A stretch of DNA of 64,000 nucleotides from Chryseobacterium antibioticum (GCF_012927325.1 NZ_JABBGI010000021.1:1-64000), one strand, 5' to 3'. Shown: positions 24,333-33,039, numbered from the stretch's first letter. Made by a program: numbers and translations. The notes: a model not told the origin generated them from the letters alone.

Positions 24333-24369
24333 TGTAACATTTTTTCTTTTTTTCTACTAACTATTAGAA
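24333..24369 (+). promoter_or_regulatory. TGTAACA-N17-CTAACT promoter-like box, copy 1
   Basis: TGTAACA (24333-24339), 17 bases, then CTAACTATTAGAA (from 24357). The same box with identical spacing lies at 24585 before the second sigma gene, and a related one at 49504. It probably drives the small transcript that ends at 24566. Confidence 0.55.
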
Positions 24370-24570
24370 ATATAAAATGTTAGTCACATATTTTAGTTGT
24401 TGAGGCTCAAATTTTTAACTAACTGTTTAATTTAATAGATAAACCATTTAAGAGAAAGTTTATAGATTAAGATTATTTCGTCCAAAGGCTATGTTTTTTA
24501 ACGGATGCTTGAGAAAAACTAAATAAAACACACAATGAGACCCGGCAGGAATTTTCTGTTGGGTTTTTTA
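24370..24570 (+). ncRNA. candidate small RNA between the two sigma modules
   Basis: About 200 bases bounded by the TGTAACA box and a strong terminator, with no reading frame longer than about 11 codons (the best is ATG at about 24490, ending TAA). It could be an sRNA controlled by the neighbouring sigma factor, or a remnant of a duplicated module leader. Start point is approximate. Confidence 0.4.
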
Positions 24571-24573
24571 TTT
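24540..24573 (+). terminator. terminator of the candidate small RNA
   Basis: ACCCGGCAG / CTGTTGGGT stem (about 24540-24563) around GAATTTT, followed by TTTTTTATTTT. Same plan as the terminator at 24179. Confidence 0.75.
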
Positions 24574-24584
24574 TAAAAAATATT

Positions 24585-24622
24585 TGTAACATTTTTTTAC
24601 AATTAAAACTAACTCTATAGAG
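24585..24622 (+). promoter_or_regulatory. TGTAACA-N17-CTAACT promoter-like box, copy 2
   Basis: TGTAACA (24585-24591), 17 bases, CTAACTCTATAGAG (24609-24622), ten bases before the ATG of the second sigma gene. An autoregulated ECF promoter is the simplest reading. Confidence 0.55.
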
Positions 24623-24631
24623 CCCGAAGAT

Positions 24632-25132
24632 ATGAACTCGTTAGAGCAGGAATTTTTAGACAAAATAGAAAAACATAAAGGAATCATTTTTAAGATTTCT
24701 AAAATGTATATGTCCGAAAAAGACGACCGCGATGATCTTTTTCAGGAAATTACCTACCAGATTTGGAAAGCCTATCTCAACTTCAGAGGGCAGAGTGAAT
24801 TTTCTACTTGGCTGTACAGGATTGCCCTCAACACCGCTATTATTTTTCTGAAATCTGAGAAAAAGAGAAGTTTTATTTCTAATGGGGAATTGTCCGTCTT
24901 TAAAGTCATTCAGGATGAATATGATGACGGAAAAGAAGAGAAACTTGCTCAGATGTATAGAGCGATCCGTCAGTTGAATCCTATCGATAAAGCTTTTATT
25001 TTTTACTATCTGGAAGATTTTTCAGGAAAAGATATTGCAGAGCAGATGGGGATTTCCGAAGGTAATGCAAGGGTAAGAATGAACCGCGCCAAAAATAAGC
25101 TTAAGGATATCCTGAACTCAAATAAATCATAA
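24632..25132 (+). CDS. ECF RNA polymerase sigma factor, copy 2
   Basis: 166 residues, closely similar to copy 1 over the whole length: the first 27 residues differ from it at only a handful of positions (IEKHKGIIFKISKMYM versus IEKHKGVIFKISKMYM). Region 2 has 'DRDDLFQEITYQIWKAY' and 'FSTWLYRIALNTAIIFLKSEKK'. Region 4 has IDKAFIFYYLEDFSGKDIAE and 'GNARVRMNRAKNKLKDIL'. It is preceded by the TGTAACA box and followed after 18 bases by its membrane partner gene. The duplicated pair probably arose by tandem duplication and has diverged in its regulatory DNA. Confidence 0.92.
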   Translation: MNSLEQEFLDKIEKHKGIIFKISKMYMSEKDDRDDLFQEITYQIWKAYLNFRGQSEFSTWLYRIALNTAIIFLKSEKKRSFISNGELSVFKVIQDEYDDGKEEKLAQMYRAIRQLNPIDKAFIFYYLEDFSGKDIAEQMGISEGNARVRMNRAKNKLKDILNSNKS

Positions 25133-25150
25133 TTTTTAAATCAATCCCAA

Positions 25151-25741
25151 ATGAATATAGATGAATTAAAAAACGCTTGGAATGAAGATGTTTCCGAAGA
25201 AGCACCTGAAATAAGTATGGAGCAAAGAAATAAGATCAACCTTCCGCTGGAAAAAATGCGTAAAAATATGCGCATGGAATTCTGGTCCATCATTGGAATC
25301 TTTATATTTTCATTTATAGTATGCGCTTTCTGCAGACCCTTTAAACTACAGTTTTATATTACGGTTCTCATAGCGTCAATGCTGATGGTTACGATCTTCT
25401 TTTTTAGTAAATTTTTCAGGCTTTACAGCGATATCAGCAATCCGATGCTCAAAACATATGATTCTTTAAAAGATCTGGTGATGCAGGTTAATCTGAATAA
25501 ACAGTATTATCTATCCTATTATCTGAGCTTTGTGCCTTTTATCGTCTGCGAAATGATCATTGTGATAGAATTTATTCCTTGGCCTGAACCCATGAGTGAA
25601 ATAAAAACGGCCGTAATTCTGATCAGTTCAGTTACGATAGGATTATTTGTGCTGTTTGTGACGGGGAAATTCTGGTTCAACCGTTACTACGGAAGATATA
25701 TTGTACATATTGAAGATCTTGTGAAGGAATTAAAAAAGTGA
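25151..25741 (+). CDS. membrane protein paired with ECF sigma copy 2
   Basis: 196 residues, a shorter paralogue of the protein at 23335. Shared features are the N-terminal 'ELKNAWNEDVSEEAPEISMEQRNKI', the 'MRMEFWSIIG' entry into the first membrane span, the 'QYYLSYYLSFVPF' span and the 'YYGRYI.+++.LV.EL' C-terminal segment. Copy 1 carries an extra C-terminal span that is absent here. It is the likely anti-sigma or sensor partner of the adjacent sigma factor, by position only. Confidence 0.75.
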   Translation: MNIDELKNAWNEDVSEEAPEISMEQRNKINLPLEKMRKNMRMEFWSIIGIFIFSFIVCAFCRPFKLQFYITVLIASMLMVTIFFFSKFFRLYSDISNPMLKTYDSLKDLVMQVNLNKQYYLSYYLSFVPFIVCEMIIVIEFIPWPEPMSEIKTAVILISSVTIGLFVLFVTGKFWFNRYYGRYIVHIEDLVKELKK

Positions 25742-25746
25742 AAACA

Positions 25747-25775
25747 GTTTCGGCGGGCTGAAAGCCCGCCGAAAC
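25747..25775. terminator. 13 bp perfect GC-rich hairpin
   Basis: Arms 25747-25759 and 25763-25775 pair fully around a GAA loop, between the sigma module and the convergent S41 peptidase gene. Confidence 0.8.
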
Positions 25776-25784
25776 CGTATAAAA

Positions 25785-27317
25785 CTATTGATGTTCTTTT
25801 TCTTTTGCAATTTCTTTTTTTACCCATTCCAGCTGCGGATCTTTTTTATCGATAATATCCTGCATGCTTTCTGTAATGGTAATATCAGGGATGACTCCTT
25901 TTTTTGTATTCAGAAAATCGATGTTGGGTTGCACCAATAACAATCCAATAGGAAGATTGATCCTCGAATTAGGTAGCTTTTGGTAGGAATAAAATCCTGC
26001 AACAGTTCCGTCATTCGCACCGCCGGTTTCTTCGCCTACAAGAACTGCCCGTTTATCATATTTCAGTTTCGCTGTGATAATTGAAGACGCTGAAAAACTT
26101 CCGCCGTTGATCAGTACAAAAACCTTCCCATTGAAGGCGTTCTTGTTGGGTTTCGTAGGTTGATCTGCTTTCATTTTATAGTAGACCTTTCCATCTTTTT
26201 TATAAGTACTGAAAGTCTGGGCAAAAACATAAGTAGGGTAGGCCAGACTCTTAAAAGCATATTGAAAAGCACTGCTTTTTCTGAAATAATTGGTCTTTAG
26301 AGGAGTCAGTCTTGACGTAAGCTGTGATGGTTTTATCAGGACATAGGGCTTCGGAGCCAGATATGAATACAGGTTGTTGATCTCATACAAAGACCCGCCG
26401 TAGTTGTTGCGGACGTCTATGATAAGGTATTTGGATCCGGCATTTTTTATCTTTGCAAATGTTTCCTTGTAAAACTTATCAGAATAATCCCTTGAAAAAC
26501 TTTTTACTTTTATATACGCTGTTGTGCTGTCTTTATCTAGAAATTTGAAATTCCGGTTATAAGAATTGCTTGAGGCTACATAATCATTCACTTTCTTCTC
26601 AGGAGTGCGTTTTTCCAGCTGTTTATCCTGGTCCAGATCATTTTTGGATTTGGATTCCCGGTGTAATGTATATGTGTGTTTTTCACCGTTGTACAGTGTT
26701 TCTATAGTTGCGGTGTTTTTAAACCCGTTTTCTGCAGTATAAAAATTAAAGAAAACATCCTTTAAAAAATAAGACTGAAAGGTATTGTTATAGCCGTCGC
26801 TGCTGATGAGTTCACGGTATTTTTTTAAATATTCAGTAACAGGAATAGCATTGATAGACAAAACTTCAGTTCCCGGTTGTATATTTTCTATTGAGTCTCT
26901 GTTTTGAATGATATAGAGATGATTATCTTTTACATAATATTCAAAACGGCTGAACATTCCTTTCTTATTTTCAATAGTTTTGATTTCTCTTTTCGAAAAC
27001 TTTTTTCTGGGGATTCTCAGCGACAAATGTCCTTCACGGATATCTGCAATAACGGGTTGCAGTTTAAAATAAAACTGCAGCGGAGTCAGAGGTTCGTTGA
27101 TTGTCTGTTTCAGGCTGTCAAATTTATGGTCAAGATCCTGTTTGGAAATATACCAATAAAGCTGGGGATGCATCTTCTGAAGCTTAGAGTAGGCATAGTC
27201 TATGTCCTCCTTAAGCTTGTCCGGTTCAATGCATGACGCTCTCTGTTCATTATGCCTTCTGATAGAAGCACATGAAGAAAGGGCTGCTGCCAGCAATATG
27301 ATCGAATAATTTTTCAA
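25785..27317 (-). CDS. S41 family peptidase, lipoprotein
   Basis: 510 residues. The signal peptide ends in the lipobox ALSSC (Cys16). The N-terminal part (about 30-110, 'YAYSKLQKMHPQLYWYISKQD') is the helical domain common to flavobacterial S41 enzymes. A PDZ-like segment 'NIQPGTEVLSINAIPV' lies near 145-160. The tail-specific protease domain includes 'YLIIDVRNNYGGSLYEI' and the serine motif NGGSFSASS near residue 406, then 'VGEETGGANDG'. It probably degrades or processes proteins at the cell surface or periplasm. Single gene. Confidence 0.88.
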   Translation of the reverse strand: MKNYSIILLAAALSSCASIRRHNEQRASCIEPDKLKEDIDYAYSKLQKMHPQLYWYISKQDLDHKFDSLKQTINEPLTPLQFYFKLQPVIADIREGHLSLRIPRKKFSKREIKTIENKKGMFSRFEYYVKDNHLYIIQNRDSIENIQPGTEVLSINAIPVTEYLKKYRELISSDGYNNTFQSYFLKDVFFNFYTAENGFKNTATIETLYNGEKHTYTLHRESKSKNDLDQDKQLEKRTPEKKVNDYVASSNSYNRNFKFLDKDSTTAYIKVKSFSRDYSDKFYKETFAKIKNAGSKYLIIDVRNNYGGSLYEINNLYSYLAPKPYVLIKPSQLTSRLTPLKTNYFRKSSAFQYAFKSLAYPTYVFAQTFSTYKKDGKVYYKMKADQPTKPNKNAFNGKVFVLINGGSFSASSIITAKLKYDKRAVLVGEETGGANDGTVAGFYSYQKLPNSRINLPIGLLLVQPNIDFLNTKKGVIPDITITESMQDIIDKKDPQLEWVKKEIAKEKEHQ

Positions 27318-27463
27318 TGTGTTTTGACTTTTTCAATCGGCTAAGTTAAAAAGTTTAAGATTATTCTCGATTAAATAAATAATAAATTATTCCAAAAGCT
27401 TTATAAATTTAGTTAAAAATAACCTTCTATAGAATGATATTTTTAAGAGAAAGTAAAAGTCAA

Positions 27464-27471
27464 TACCTTTG
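27464..27471 (+). promoter_or_regulatory. promoter -7 element of the MBL-fold gene
   Basis: TACCTTTG matches TAnnTTTG; the ATG follows after only 12 bases. Confidence 0.5.
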
Positions 27472-27483
27472 TCCCTTATTTAA

Positions 27484-28584
27484 ATGCAGATGATATATTT
27501 GATTTTAATTGTTGTTTTTCTGGTTGCCATGTACTTCATAGTAATGAATCTGCCGGCTTTCGGAGCAGAACCGAAAGGCAAAAGATTGCAACGCATAAAA
27601 CAGTCAAAACTTTATAAAAACAGGGAATTTCAGAATATCAGCCATACTCCTAATATTGCTGAAGGGCACAGTACCCTAAAAGTCACTTATGATTTCCTAT
27701 TCGGTAAAAAAGATCCTTTGCTAAAGCCATTAAAAGCGATTCCTTCTATTCATACAGATTTAAGAAATATCCAGAAAAACCAGGATGTGTTCATCTGGCT
27801 GGGGCATTCATCCTATTTTCTTCAGACCGACGGTGTTTCCTTTCTGATCGATCCGGTACTGAGTTTATATGGTTCTCCTTTTAAATATTTCAACAAAGCT
27901 TTTAAAGGATCAGATATTTTTAAACCGGAAGATATTCCCAATCTTGATTATTTGGTGATTACGCATGATCATTTTGACCATTTGGATTATCCAACAGTGA
28001 AATCAATTAAAGACCGGACGGGCAGGGTTATTGTGCCTTTGGGAGCCGGAGCACATTTTGAAAGATGGAGCTACCATGAAGAAAGTTTGATTGAAGAGGA
28101 GTGGGGAACAGAAGTGCTTTTAAAAAATAATCTAAAAATAACCTTCACACCGGCGAGGCATTTTTCCGGAAGGAAAATAAAGCAAAACAATACGCTGTGG
28201 ACATCCTACGTTCTGGAAACTCCTACGAAAAAGATATTTTTGGGCGGTGATAGTGGATACGACTCTCATTTTAAAACGGTAGGGGAGCAAGTGGGTCCTT
28301 TTGATTATGCAGTTCTTGAGAACGGACAATACGATGAAGCCTGGAAATATATACATGCACTGCCCGAAGATGTCATTCAGGCAGCGATTGATTTAAAAGT
28401 AAAAAATATTATTCCTGTTCATTCTTCAAAATTTGCACTGGCTCTTCATCCCTGGAATGAACCGCTTCAGAAAGTAACAGATTTAGGAAAAGAAAAAGGT
28501 CTCAATATCCTTACCCCGATGATTGGGGAAGTATTGGATTTGAACCATTTTGACCATCAGTTCAGAAATTGGTGGGAAGACTGA
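27484..28584 (+). CDS. MBL fold metallo-hydrolase, NAPE-PLD/UlaG-like
   Basis: 366 residues with an N-terminal hydrophobic anchor (about 3-24). The metal-binding motif T-H-D-H-F-D-H is at 160-166, followed by downstream ligands in 'PARHFSGRK' and 'GGDSGYDSHF'. 'FIWLGHSSYFLQTDGVSFLIDPVL' opens the domain. The arrangement resembles N-acylphosphatidylethanolamine phospholipase D and bacterial UlaG-like lactonases, so phosphodiesterase activity on a lipid or metabolite is plausible but unproven. The GNAT gene is convergent, with stop codons one base apart. Confidence 0.85.
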   Translation: MQMIYLILIVVFLVAMYFIVMNLPAFGAEPKGKRLQRIKQSKLYKNREFQNISHTPNIAEGHSTLKVTYDFLFGKKDPLLKPLKAIPSIHTDLRNIQKNQDVFIWLGHSSYFLQTDGVSFLIDPVLSLYGSPFKYFNKAFKGSDIFKPEDIPNLDYLVITHDHFDHLDYPTVKSIKDRTGRVIVPLGAGAHFERWSYHEESLIEEEWGTEVLLKNNLKITFTPARHFSGRKIKQNNTLWTSYVLETPTKKIFLGGDSGYDSHFKTVGEQVGPFDYAVLENGQYDEAWKYIHALPEDVIQAAIDLKVKNIIPVHSSKFALALHPWNEPLQKVTDLGKEKGLNILTPMIGEVLDLNHFDHQFRNWWED

Positions 28585-28585
28585 T

Positions 28586-28873
28586 TCAGGCATGCCAGAT
28601 GTCCTTGTACCTTGCAGGATGGTTTTCAAACTGCTGGCGTACAAAATCACATTCCGGATCTACCAGAAGATCTTTTTCCTCAGAATAGCGTACCAGTTCA
28701 TCCAAAAGCATTTTGGCATAGCCGTGCCCTTCACGTTCCTCAATAATTTTGGTATAATAAACGATCAGGAGCCTTCCGTCAATTTTTATAGACATATATC
28801 CTGCTTTCTCTCCATCCAATAATAGTTGCAGTTCGTCCTGATAGGGAGATATCTCAAACTTTATATTTTCCAT
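28586..28873 (-). CDS. GNAT-type N-acetyltransferase, short form
   Basis: 95 residues of the compact GCN5-related type (YjdJ/NATD1-like). It has 'LLLDGEKAGYMSIKIDG', the acetyl-CoA loop REGHGYAKMLLDELVRYS (the R-x-x-G-x-A-like motif), and 'VDPECDFVRQQFENHP', where the Cys and the final helix are conserved in this subfamily. Members are thought to acetylate small molecules or protein N-termini; the substrate is unknown. It reads toward the MBL gene. Confidence 0.85.
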   Translation of the reverse strand: MENIKFEISPYQDELQLLLDGEKAGYMSIKIDGRLLIVYYTKIIEEREGHGYAKMLLDELVRYSEEKDLLVDPECDFVRQQFENHPARYKDIWHA

Positions 28874-29263
28874 AATAATTAAGATTTAGTTGAGTTTAAA
28901 TGATTTGCTTCATTCAGTTCATCAAGCATTGAATAATCTGGCAACATGACAATCCTATCGGATTTATACTTCTCACTCTTAAAATTACAAATTAAAATAA
29001 TACGAAACATGAGTTTTCCCTAAACTTAACGAAATTTTAAGTTCTTTTAAAAAGGTGAGCGCGTTGTAGTGTTTCAGACTAAGAGCTTATAACAAGGGTC
29101 CTTTACTTGTAATTCGTGGTGTGCTGAACAAAGTTCTGAGGATATTATTCTAAGATGGACCAGGGGTGATTTGTTTTTTTAACAAAGATTAGGATTGTGC
29201 TTTATGAGATTGGCATTTTAATTGACTATGCTAAAACAGTTTAACTTTAAAACAAGCTAAAAG
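28874..29263. other. gene-free intergenic region
   Basis: 390 bases with no reading frame above about 25 codons. I see a weak AACTTAA/TTAAGTT inverted repeat near 29025-29045 and nothing else that I can name. Its length suggests regulatory DNA for the secreted protein gene at 29264. Confidence 0.4.
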
Positions 29264-29692
29264 ATGAAAAAAATATTAATTGCATTAATGCTTGCAGGCA
29301 CATTTGGCCTCACTTATGCGCAGTCAGATTATTATAACGATTACAGAAGAAGTATCACAGATGTTAACTGGCAATCCGTGGCTGCAGATCTACTGCTTTC
29401 GGTAGCACAAACCAACCAACTGAATGCTTTAAATGACAGATACCGTGATTATGATTCCTGGAACAGGGCTTATGTAAGCCAGCCCGATCGATGGAGAGAA
29501 GACAGGTATTATGAAATAGAAAGAATACTTGGAAGAGAAAAGTATACTAAGTTTAAAACTAAATACTATAAAGGCCAGAATCCTGTAGCGGTCTATAACC
29601 GTAACAAGAATAACTATAAGAAAAGTAATTCCAAACAATACAAAGAGTATAGAAAGGAATATAAAAAAGAACACAAAAAGGGACATCATTAA
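29264..29692 (+). CDS. secreted basic protein, function unknown
   Basis: 142 residues. Signal peptide MKKILIALMLAGTFGLTYAQ with likely cleavage after A19-Q20. The mature N-terminal part ('DVNWQSVAADLLLSVAQTNQLNALNDRY') looks helical, with the conserved 'DRW.EDRYYEIERILGREKYTKF' block. The C-terminus is extremely basic and repetitive (KKSNSKQYKEYRKEYKKEHK). I have seen this layout in many Chryseobacterium secreted proteins without known function. The basic tail could bind nucleic acid or lipopolysaccharide, which is a guess. Followed by its own terminator. Confidence 0.75.
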   Translation: MKKILIALMLAGTFGLTYAQSDYYNDYRRSITDVNWQSVAADLLLSVAQTNQLNALNDRYRDYDSWNRAYVSQPDRWREDRYYEIERILGREKYTKFKTKYYKGQNPVAVYNRNKNNYKKSNSKQYKEYRKEYKKEHKKGHH

Positions 29693-29724
29693 GTCTCAAA
29701 TATCAACTATATATTCAATTTTAG

Positions 29725-29754
29725 ATGGCTGGCATTTTTGCCGGTCATTTTTTA
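29725..29754 (+). terminator. terminator of the basic protein gene
   Basis: ATGGCTGGC (29725-29733) / GCCGGTCAT (29740-29748), with G-U pairs, then a T run. Confidence 0.65.
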
Positions 29755-29813
29755 TGGTATCTATAATCAGAATTTAAATATTTTTATTCGTTTGAATTTT
29801 ATAACTTAGTACT

Positions 29814-30719
29814 ATGGAATCTAAAGAAACAATAAAAGGATTTTATTTACGCAATGCTTCAGTACAGAGGCTGGAGACTGATACCACTGCAGGAGTAGGA
29901 CATTTTAATGTGTTTACACGGGAAAGCTGCTCACTCTTAACCCCTTATAGCAGGAGAGATTATTATAAAATTTCACTGATTATTGGAAAAGGAAAGCTTC
30001 ATTATGCAGATAAATGGATCTATGTAGACCGTCCAGCCCTGTTATTTTCAAATCCCATCGTTCCTTATTCCTGGGAAGCAGAGAATGATGACCAGACTGG
30101 CTGGTTCTGTCTTTTTACAGACCAGTTTCTGCAGAATGGTACCCGTCTGGGGAATCTTCAGGATTCACAACTTTTTAAAATTGGAGGAACCCCTATTTTC
30201 TTTGTCGATGAAGAACAGCAGAAGACTATCTCAGATCTTTTTATCAAGATGATGTCCGAGATCGAGTCCGAGTATATGCACAAATATGATATGCTCCGTA
30301 CCTGCCTCCATCTTTTGATTCATGAAACCATGAAAATGCATCCTGCGGAAAACTTTGAGCCCTATCAGAATGCGTCACATAGGGTTGCTTCATTATTTAT
30401 GGAACTTCTTGAAAGACAGTTTCCCATTGACAGCCCTGAAGCCTATTTGAAGTTAAAAACACCCAATGATTATGCACAAAGTTTGTCCATTCATGTCAAC
30501 TCTTTAAATCGTTCCGTAAAAGAAATGACCGGAAAGACTACAAGCCAGCAGATTGCTTCAAGAATTACTCAGGAAGCCAGCGCACTGCTGAAACATACAG
30601 ACTGGAATATCTCCGAAATTGCCTATGGATTAGGATTTGAAGAGCCTGCTTATTTTACCAACTTCTTTAAAAAGCAGACCGGATTAGCTCCCAATGCCGT
30701 CAGAACAACGGTTGTTTGA
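29814..30719 (+). CDS. AraC family transcriptional regulator
   Basis: 301 residues. The N-terminal cupin-like sensor domain (about 1-165) holds 'KISLIIGKGKLHYADKWIYVDRPALLFSNP'. The C-terminal double helix-turn-helix (about 205-300) shows 'YAQSLSIHVNSLNRSVKEMTG' and the second-motif signature ISEIAYGLGFEEPAYFTNFF followed by KKQTGLAPNAVR. It very likely controls the aldo/keto reductase gene that starts 88 bases downstream and perhaps the MBL gene after it. Confidence 0.92.
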   Translation: MESKETIKGFYLRNASVQRLETDTTAGVGHFNVFTRESCSLLTPYSRRDYYKISLIIGKGKLHYADKWIYVDRPALLFSNPIVPYSWEAENDDQTGWFCLFTDQFLQNGTRLGNLQDSQLFKIGGTPIFFVDEEQQKTISDLFIKMMSEIESEYMHKYDMLRTCLHLLIHETMKMHPAENFEPYQNASHRVASLFMELLERQFPIDSPEAYLKLKTPNDYAQSLSIHVNSLNRSVKEMTGKTTSQQIASRITQEASALLKHTDWNISEIAYGLGFEEPAYFTNFFKKQTGLAPNAVRTTVV

Positions 30720-30807
30720 TTTTTATAATTCTTAGTTTGAATTCTATAGAGCATCCGGGCTGTCCTTGTTATAATTTTGTCTTATCAATTTAAAATCACA
30801 ACCCATT

Positions 30808-31809
30808 ATGAAATTCAGAAAATTAGGAAACACAGGAGAGCAGTTATCTGCAGTAGGTTTAGGATGTATGGGAATGAGCTTTGCTTATGGCCCGGCAGAT
30901 GAACAGGAAAGCATCAGCACATTACACAAAGCATTAGACTTAGGGGTCAACTTTTGGGATACGGCAGATATGTATGCAGCCGGAGAAAATGAAAAACTGA
31001 TCTCAAAGGTTTTGGTTCCCAACCGGGATAAGATCTTTATAGCTACCAAATTCGGATTCAGGTTTAAAGATGGAAAACCAAGTCACAGCGGAGCTCCGGG
31101 AACGTATTTTGACGGTTCGCCGGAATGGATCAAAAAAGCCGTTGATTTAAGTCTTCAGAGACTGAAAATAGATACCATTGATCTTTATTACGCCCACCGG
31201 ATTGATCCGAATATTCCGGTAGAAGAAACGGTAGGTGCTATGGCAGAATTGGTAAAAGCAGGAAAAGTAAAGTATCTTGGGTTATCAGAAGCTTCTCCGG
31301 AGTCTATCAGAAAAGCGAATGCCATTCACCCGATCACAGCGTTGCAGTCAGAATATTCCATTCTTACCAAGGATATAGAAGATGAAATACTTCCGACCAT
31401 CAGAGAACTGGGAATTACATTGGTGCCATATTCTCCGTTGGCAAGAGGCCTTTTTGCCAATATCAATGAAGTGCAGAATTTTGGTGACGAAGATTTCAGA
31501 AAGACATTACCGCGCTATCAGGAAGAGTATTTGGAAAATAACAGAAACCTGGCCAGAGAAATCAATGAATTTGCTCAGTCTAAAGGTATAAAAGGAACTC
31601 AGTTAGCCCTGGCGTGGGTGTTAAACCAGGGAGAAGATATCATTCCGATTCCAGGAACTAAGCGCATCAAATATCTGGAAGAGAATATTGAAGCGGTGAA
31701 CATCGATCTTTCACCATCAGATCTGGAAACCATCGATAGTCTTCTTAAAAAATACCCTAATGTAGGGGAGAGATATACTGAAGGTTCTATGAAATTAGTC
31801 AACAACTAA
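30808..31809 (+). CDS. aldo/keto reductase
   Basis: 333 residues of the AKR superfamily, similar to AKR13/YakC-type enzymes. N-terminal 'RKLGNTGEQLSAVGLGCMGMSF' is typical. The catalytic tetrad is visible as Asp and Tyr in DTADMYAAGENE, Lys in ATKFGF and His in YYAHRID. The NADP-binding C-terminal part is 'IIPIPGTKRIKYLEENI'. It would reduce aldehydes or ketones with NADPH. It lies downstream of the AraC regulator, and a strong hairpin separates it from the MBL gene. Confidence 0.93.
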   Translation: MKFRKLGNTGEQLSAVGLGCMGMSFAYGPADEQESISTLHKALDLGVNFWDTADMYAAGENEKLISKVLVPNRDKIFIATKFGFRFKDGKPSHSGAPGTYFDGSPEWIKKAVDLSLQRLKIDTIDLYYAHRIDPNIPVEETVGAMAELVKAGKVKYLGLSEASPESIRKANAIHPITALQSEYSILTKDIEDEILPTIRELGITLVPYSPLARGLFANINEVQNFGDEDFRKTLPRYQEEYLENNRNLAREINEFAQSKGIKGTQLALAWVLNQGEDIIPIPGTKRIKYLEENIEAVNIDLSPSDLETIDSLLKKYPNVGERYTEGSMKLVNN

Positions 31810-31820
31810 ACATCCCTATT

Positions 31821-31853
31821 TCCGGATTCCTGCTTATTATTCAGGAATCCGGA
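31821..31853 (+). terminator. 12 bp perfect hairpin after the aldo/keto reductase gene
   Basis: TCCGGATTCCTG (31821-31832) / CAGGAATCCGGA (31842-31853). No strong T run follows, so it may be an incomplete terminator within an operon. Confidence 0.65.
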
Positions 31854-31880
31854 TCTATTATAAAAACACCTATTTTGATT

Positions 31881-32873
31881 ATGAACAGAAGAGAACTTTT
31901 AAAAAACGGACTGATGGCAGGCGCATTAAGCTTTGTCCCTTTTACAGATGTTTTTGCAGGAACTAAAACAATTGTGCCGGATTCGGAAGAAGATCTTTCC
32001 GGATTTAAAAAGATAAAACTGGGAGAATTGGAGGTATTCATTCTTACGGATGGATATATTCACGAGAAAAATGTCGATACATTCTGTCCGAGAGCCGATG
32101 TGCCTCAATTGAAAACAATTCTGAGGGATAATTTCCGACCGGATGATTATATAGACATGGCGATGAATCTGATGCTTGTCAAAACCAAGGACAGAATCGT
32201 TTTATTGGATACCGGAATGGGGATTTTTGCTGATGAAAGAACTGGTTTTCTTTTAAAAAGTCTTCAAAAGGCCGGGTTTTCTCCGAAAGATATCACAGAT
32301 GTTTTTATTTCCCATGCTCACCCGGATCATATCGGTGGAGTGGTAGACAAACAGAATAATTTGGTTTTCCCCAATGCAGATTTTTACATTTCAAAGATTG
32401 AACATGACTTTTGGCTACAGGCTTCCATGAAAGATTTTAAAAACAGCTTTCTAAAGACCCAGCCGGAATTTCTTAATCAGGTGATTCCGCCTATCCAGAA
32501 TATTCTGAAAACAATTCGTCCGAAGCTCAGGTTTTATGACTTTAAAAAGCCTTTGTATGATCATTTCAGTTTTCAGCTCGCTCCCGGACATACACCCGGA
32601 CTTACGGTCATGACTATTTCTTCCGGTAGCGATACACTCATATATGTGGCAGATCTTATCCATTCCGATGTGATCCTTTTTCCGCATCCTGAATGGGGTT
32701 TTTCAGGGGATACAGATCTTGATATTGCTGTAGAATCCCGTAAAAAACTCTTATCACAGTTAGCAGAAACCAAGACTAAAGCTTTTTCTTATCATCTTCC
32801 ATGGCCGGGACTTGGCTTTACAAAAAAGAAAGGGTCCGCCTATGAATGGATTCCTCAGAGCTTTATGAACTAA
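31881..32873 (+). CDS. MBL fold metallo-hydrolase with Tat-type signal
   Basis: I place the start at 31881 (MNRRELLKNGLMAGALSF), a twin-arginine-like signal, giving 330 residues. The metal site is S-H-A-H-P-D-H-I-G-G near residue 150. 'LAPGHTPGLTVMTISSG' and 'YVADLIHSD' supply the further ligands, and a final His lies in 'FSYHLPWPG'. This is the lactonase/hydrolase branch of the superfamily, exported folded with its metals if the Tat signal is real. It follows the AraC/aldo-keto reductase genes and may share their regulation. Confidence 0.85.
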   Translation: MNRRELLKNGLMAGALSFVPFTDVFAGTKTIVPDSEEDLSGFKKIKLGELEVFILTDGYIHEKNVDTFCPRADVPQLKTILRDNFRPDDYIDMAMNLMLVKTKDRIVLLDTGMGIFADERTGFLLKSLQKAGFSPKDITDVFISHAHPDHIGGVVDKQNNLVFPNADFYISKIEHDFWLQASMKDFKNSFLKTQPEFLNQVIPPIQNILKTIRPKLRFYDFKKPLYDHFSFQLAPGHTPGLTVMTISSGSDTLIYVADLIHSDVILFPHPEWGFSGDTDLDIAVESRKKLLSQLAETKTKAFSYHLPWPGLGFTKKKGSAYEWIPQSFMN

Positions 32874-32909
32874 TTAAACTTCAATTTTCTACGACATAGT
32901 TTCTATAAT

Positions 32910-32940
32910 AAATCCTCTCATTTCCGGGAGGATTTGTTGA
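32910..32940 (+). terminator. terminator of the Tat MBL gene
   Basis: AAATCCTC (32910-32917) / GAGGATTT (32928-32935). Confidence 0.65.
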
Positions 32941-33039
32941 TTAATAGTCTAAAGAGTTTGAGAATGGCAATGTATTTTAAATAGTATTTATTTGAAGACT
33001 TAATTAGGAATGGTTTCAAAATTTATTAATTCGGACACA

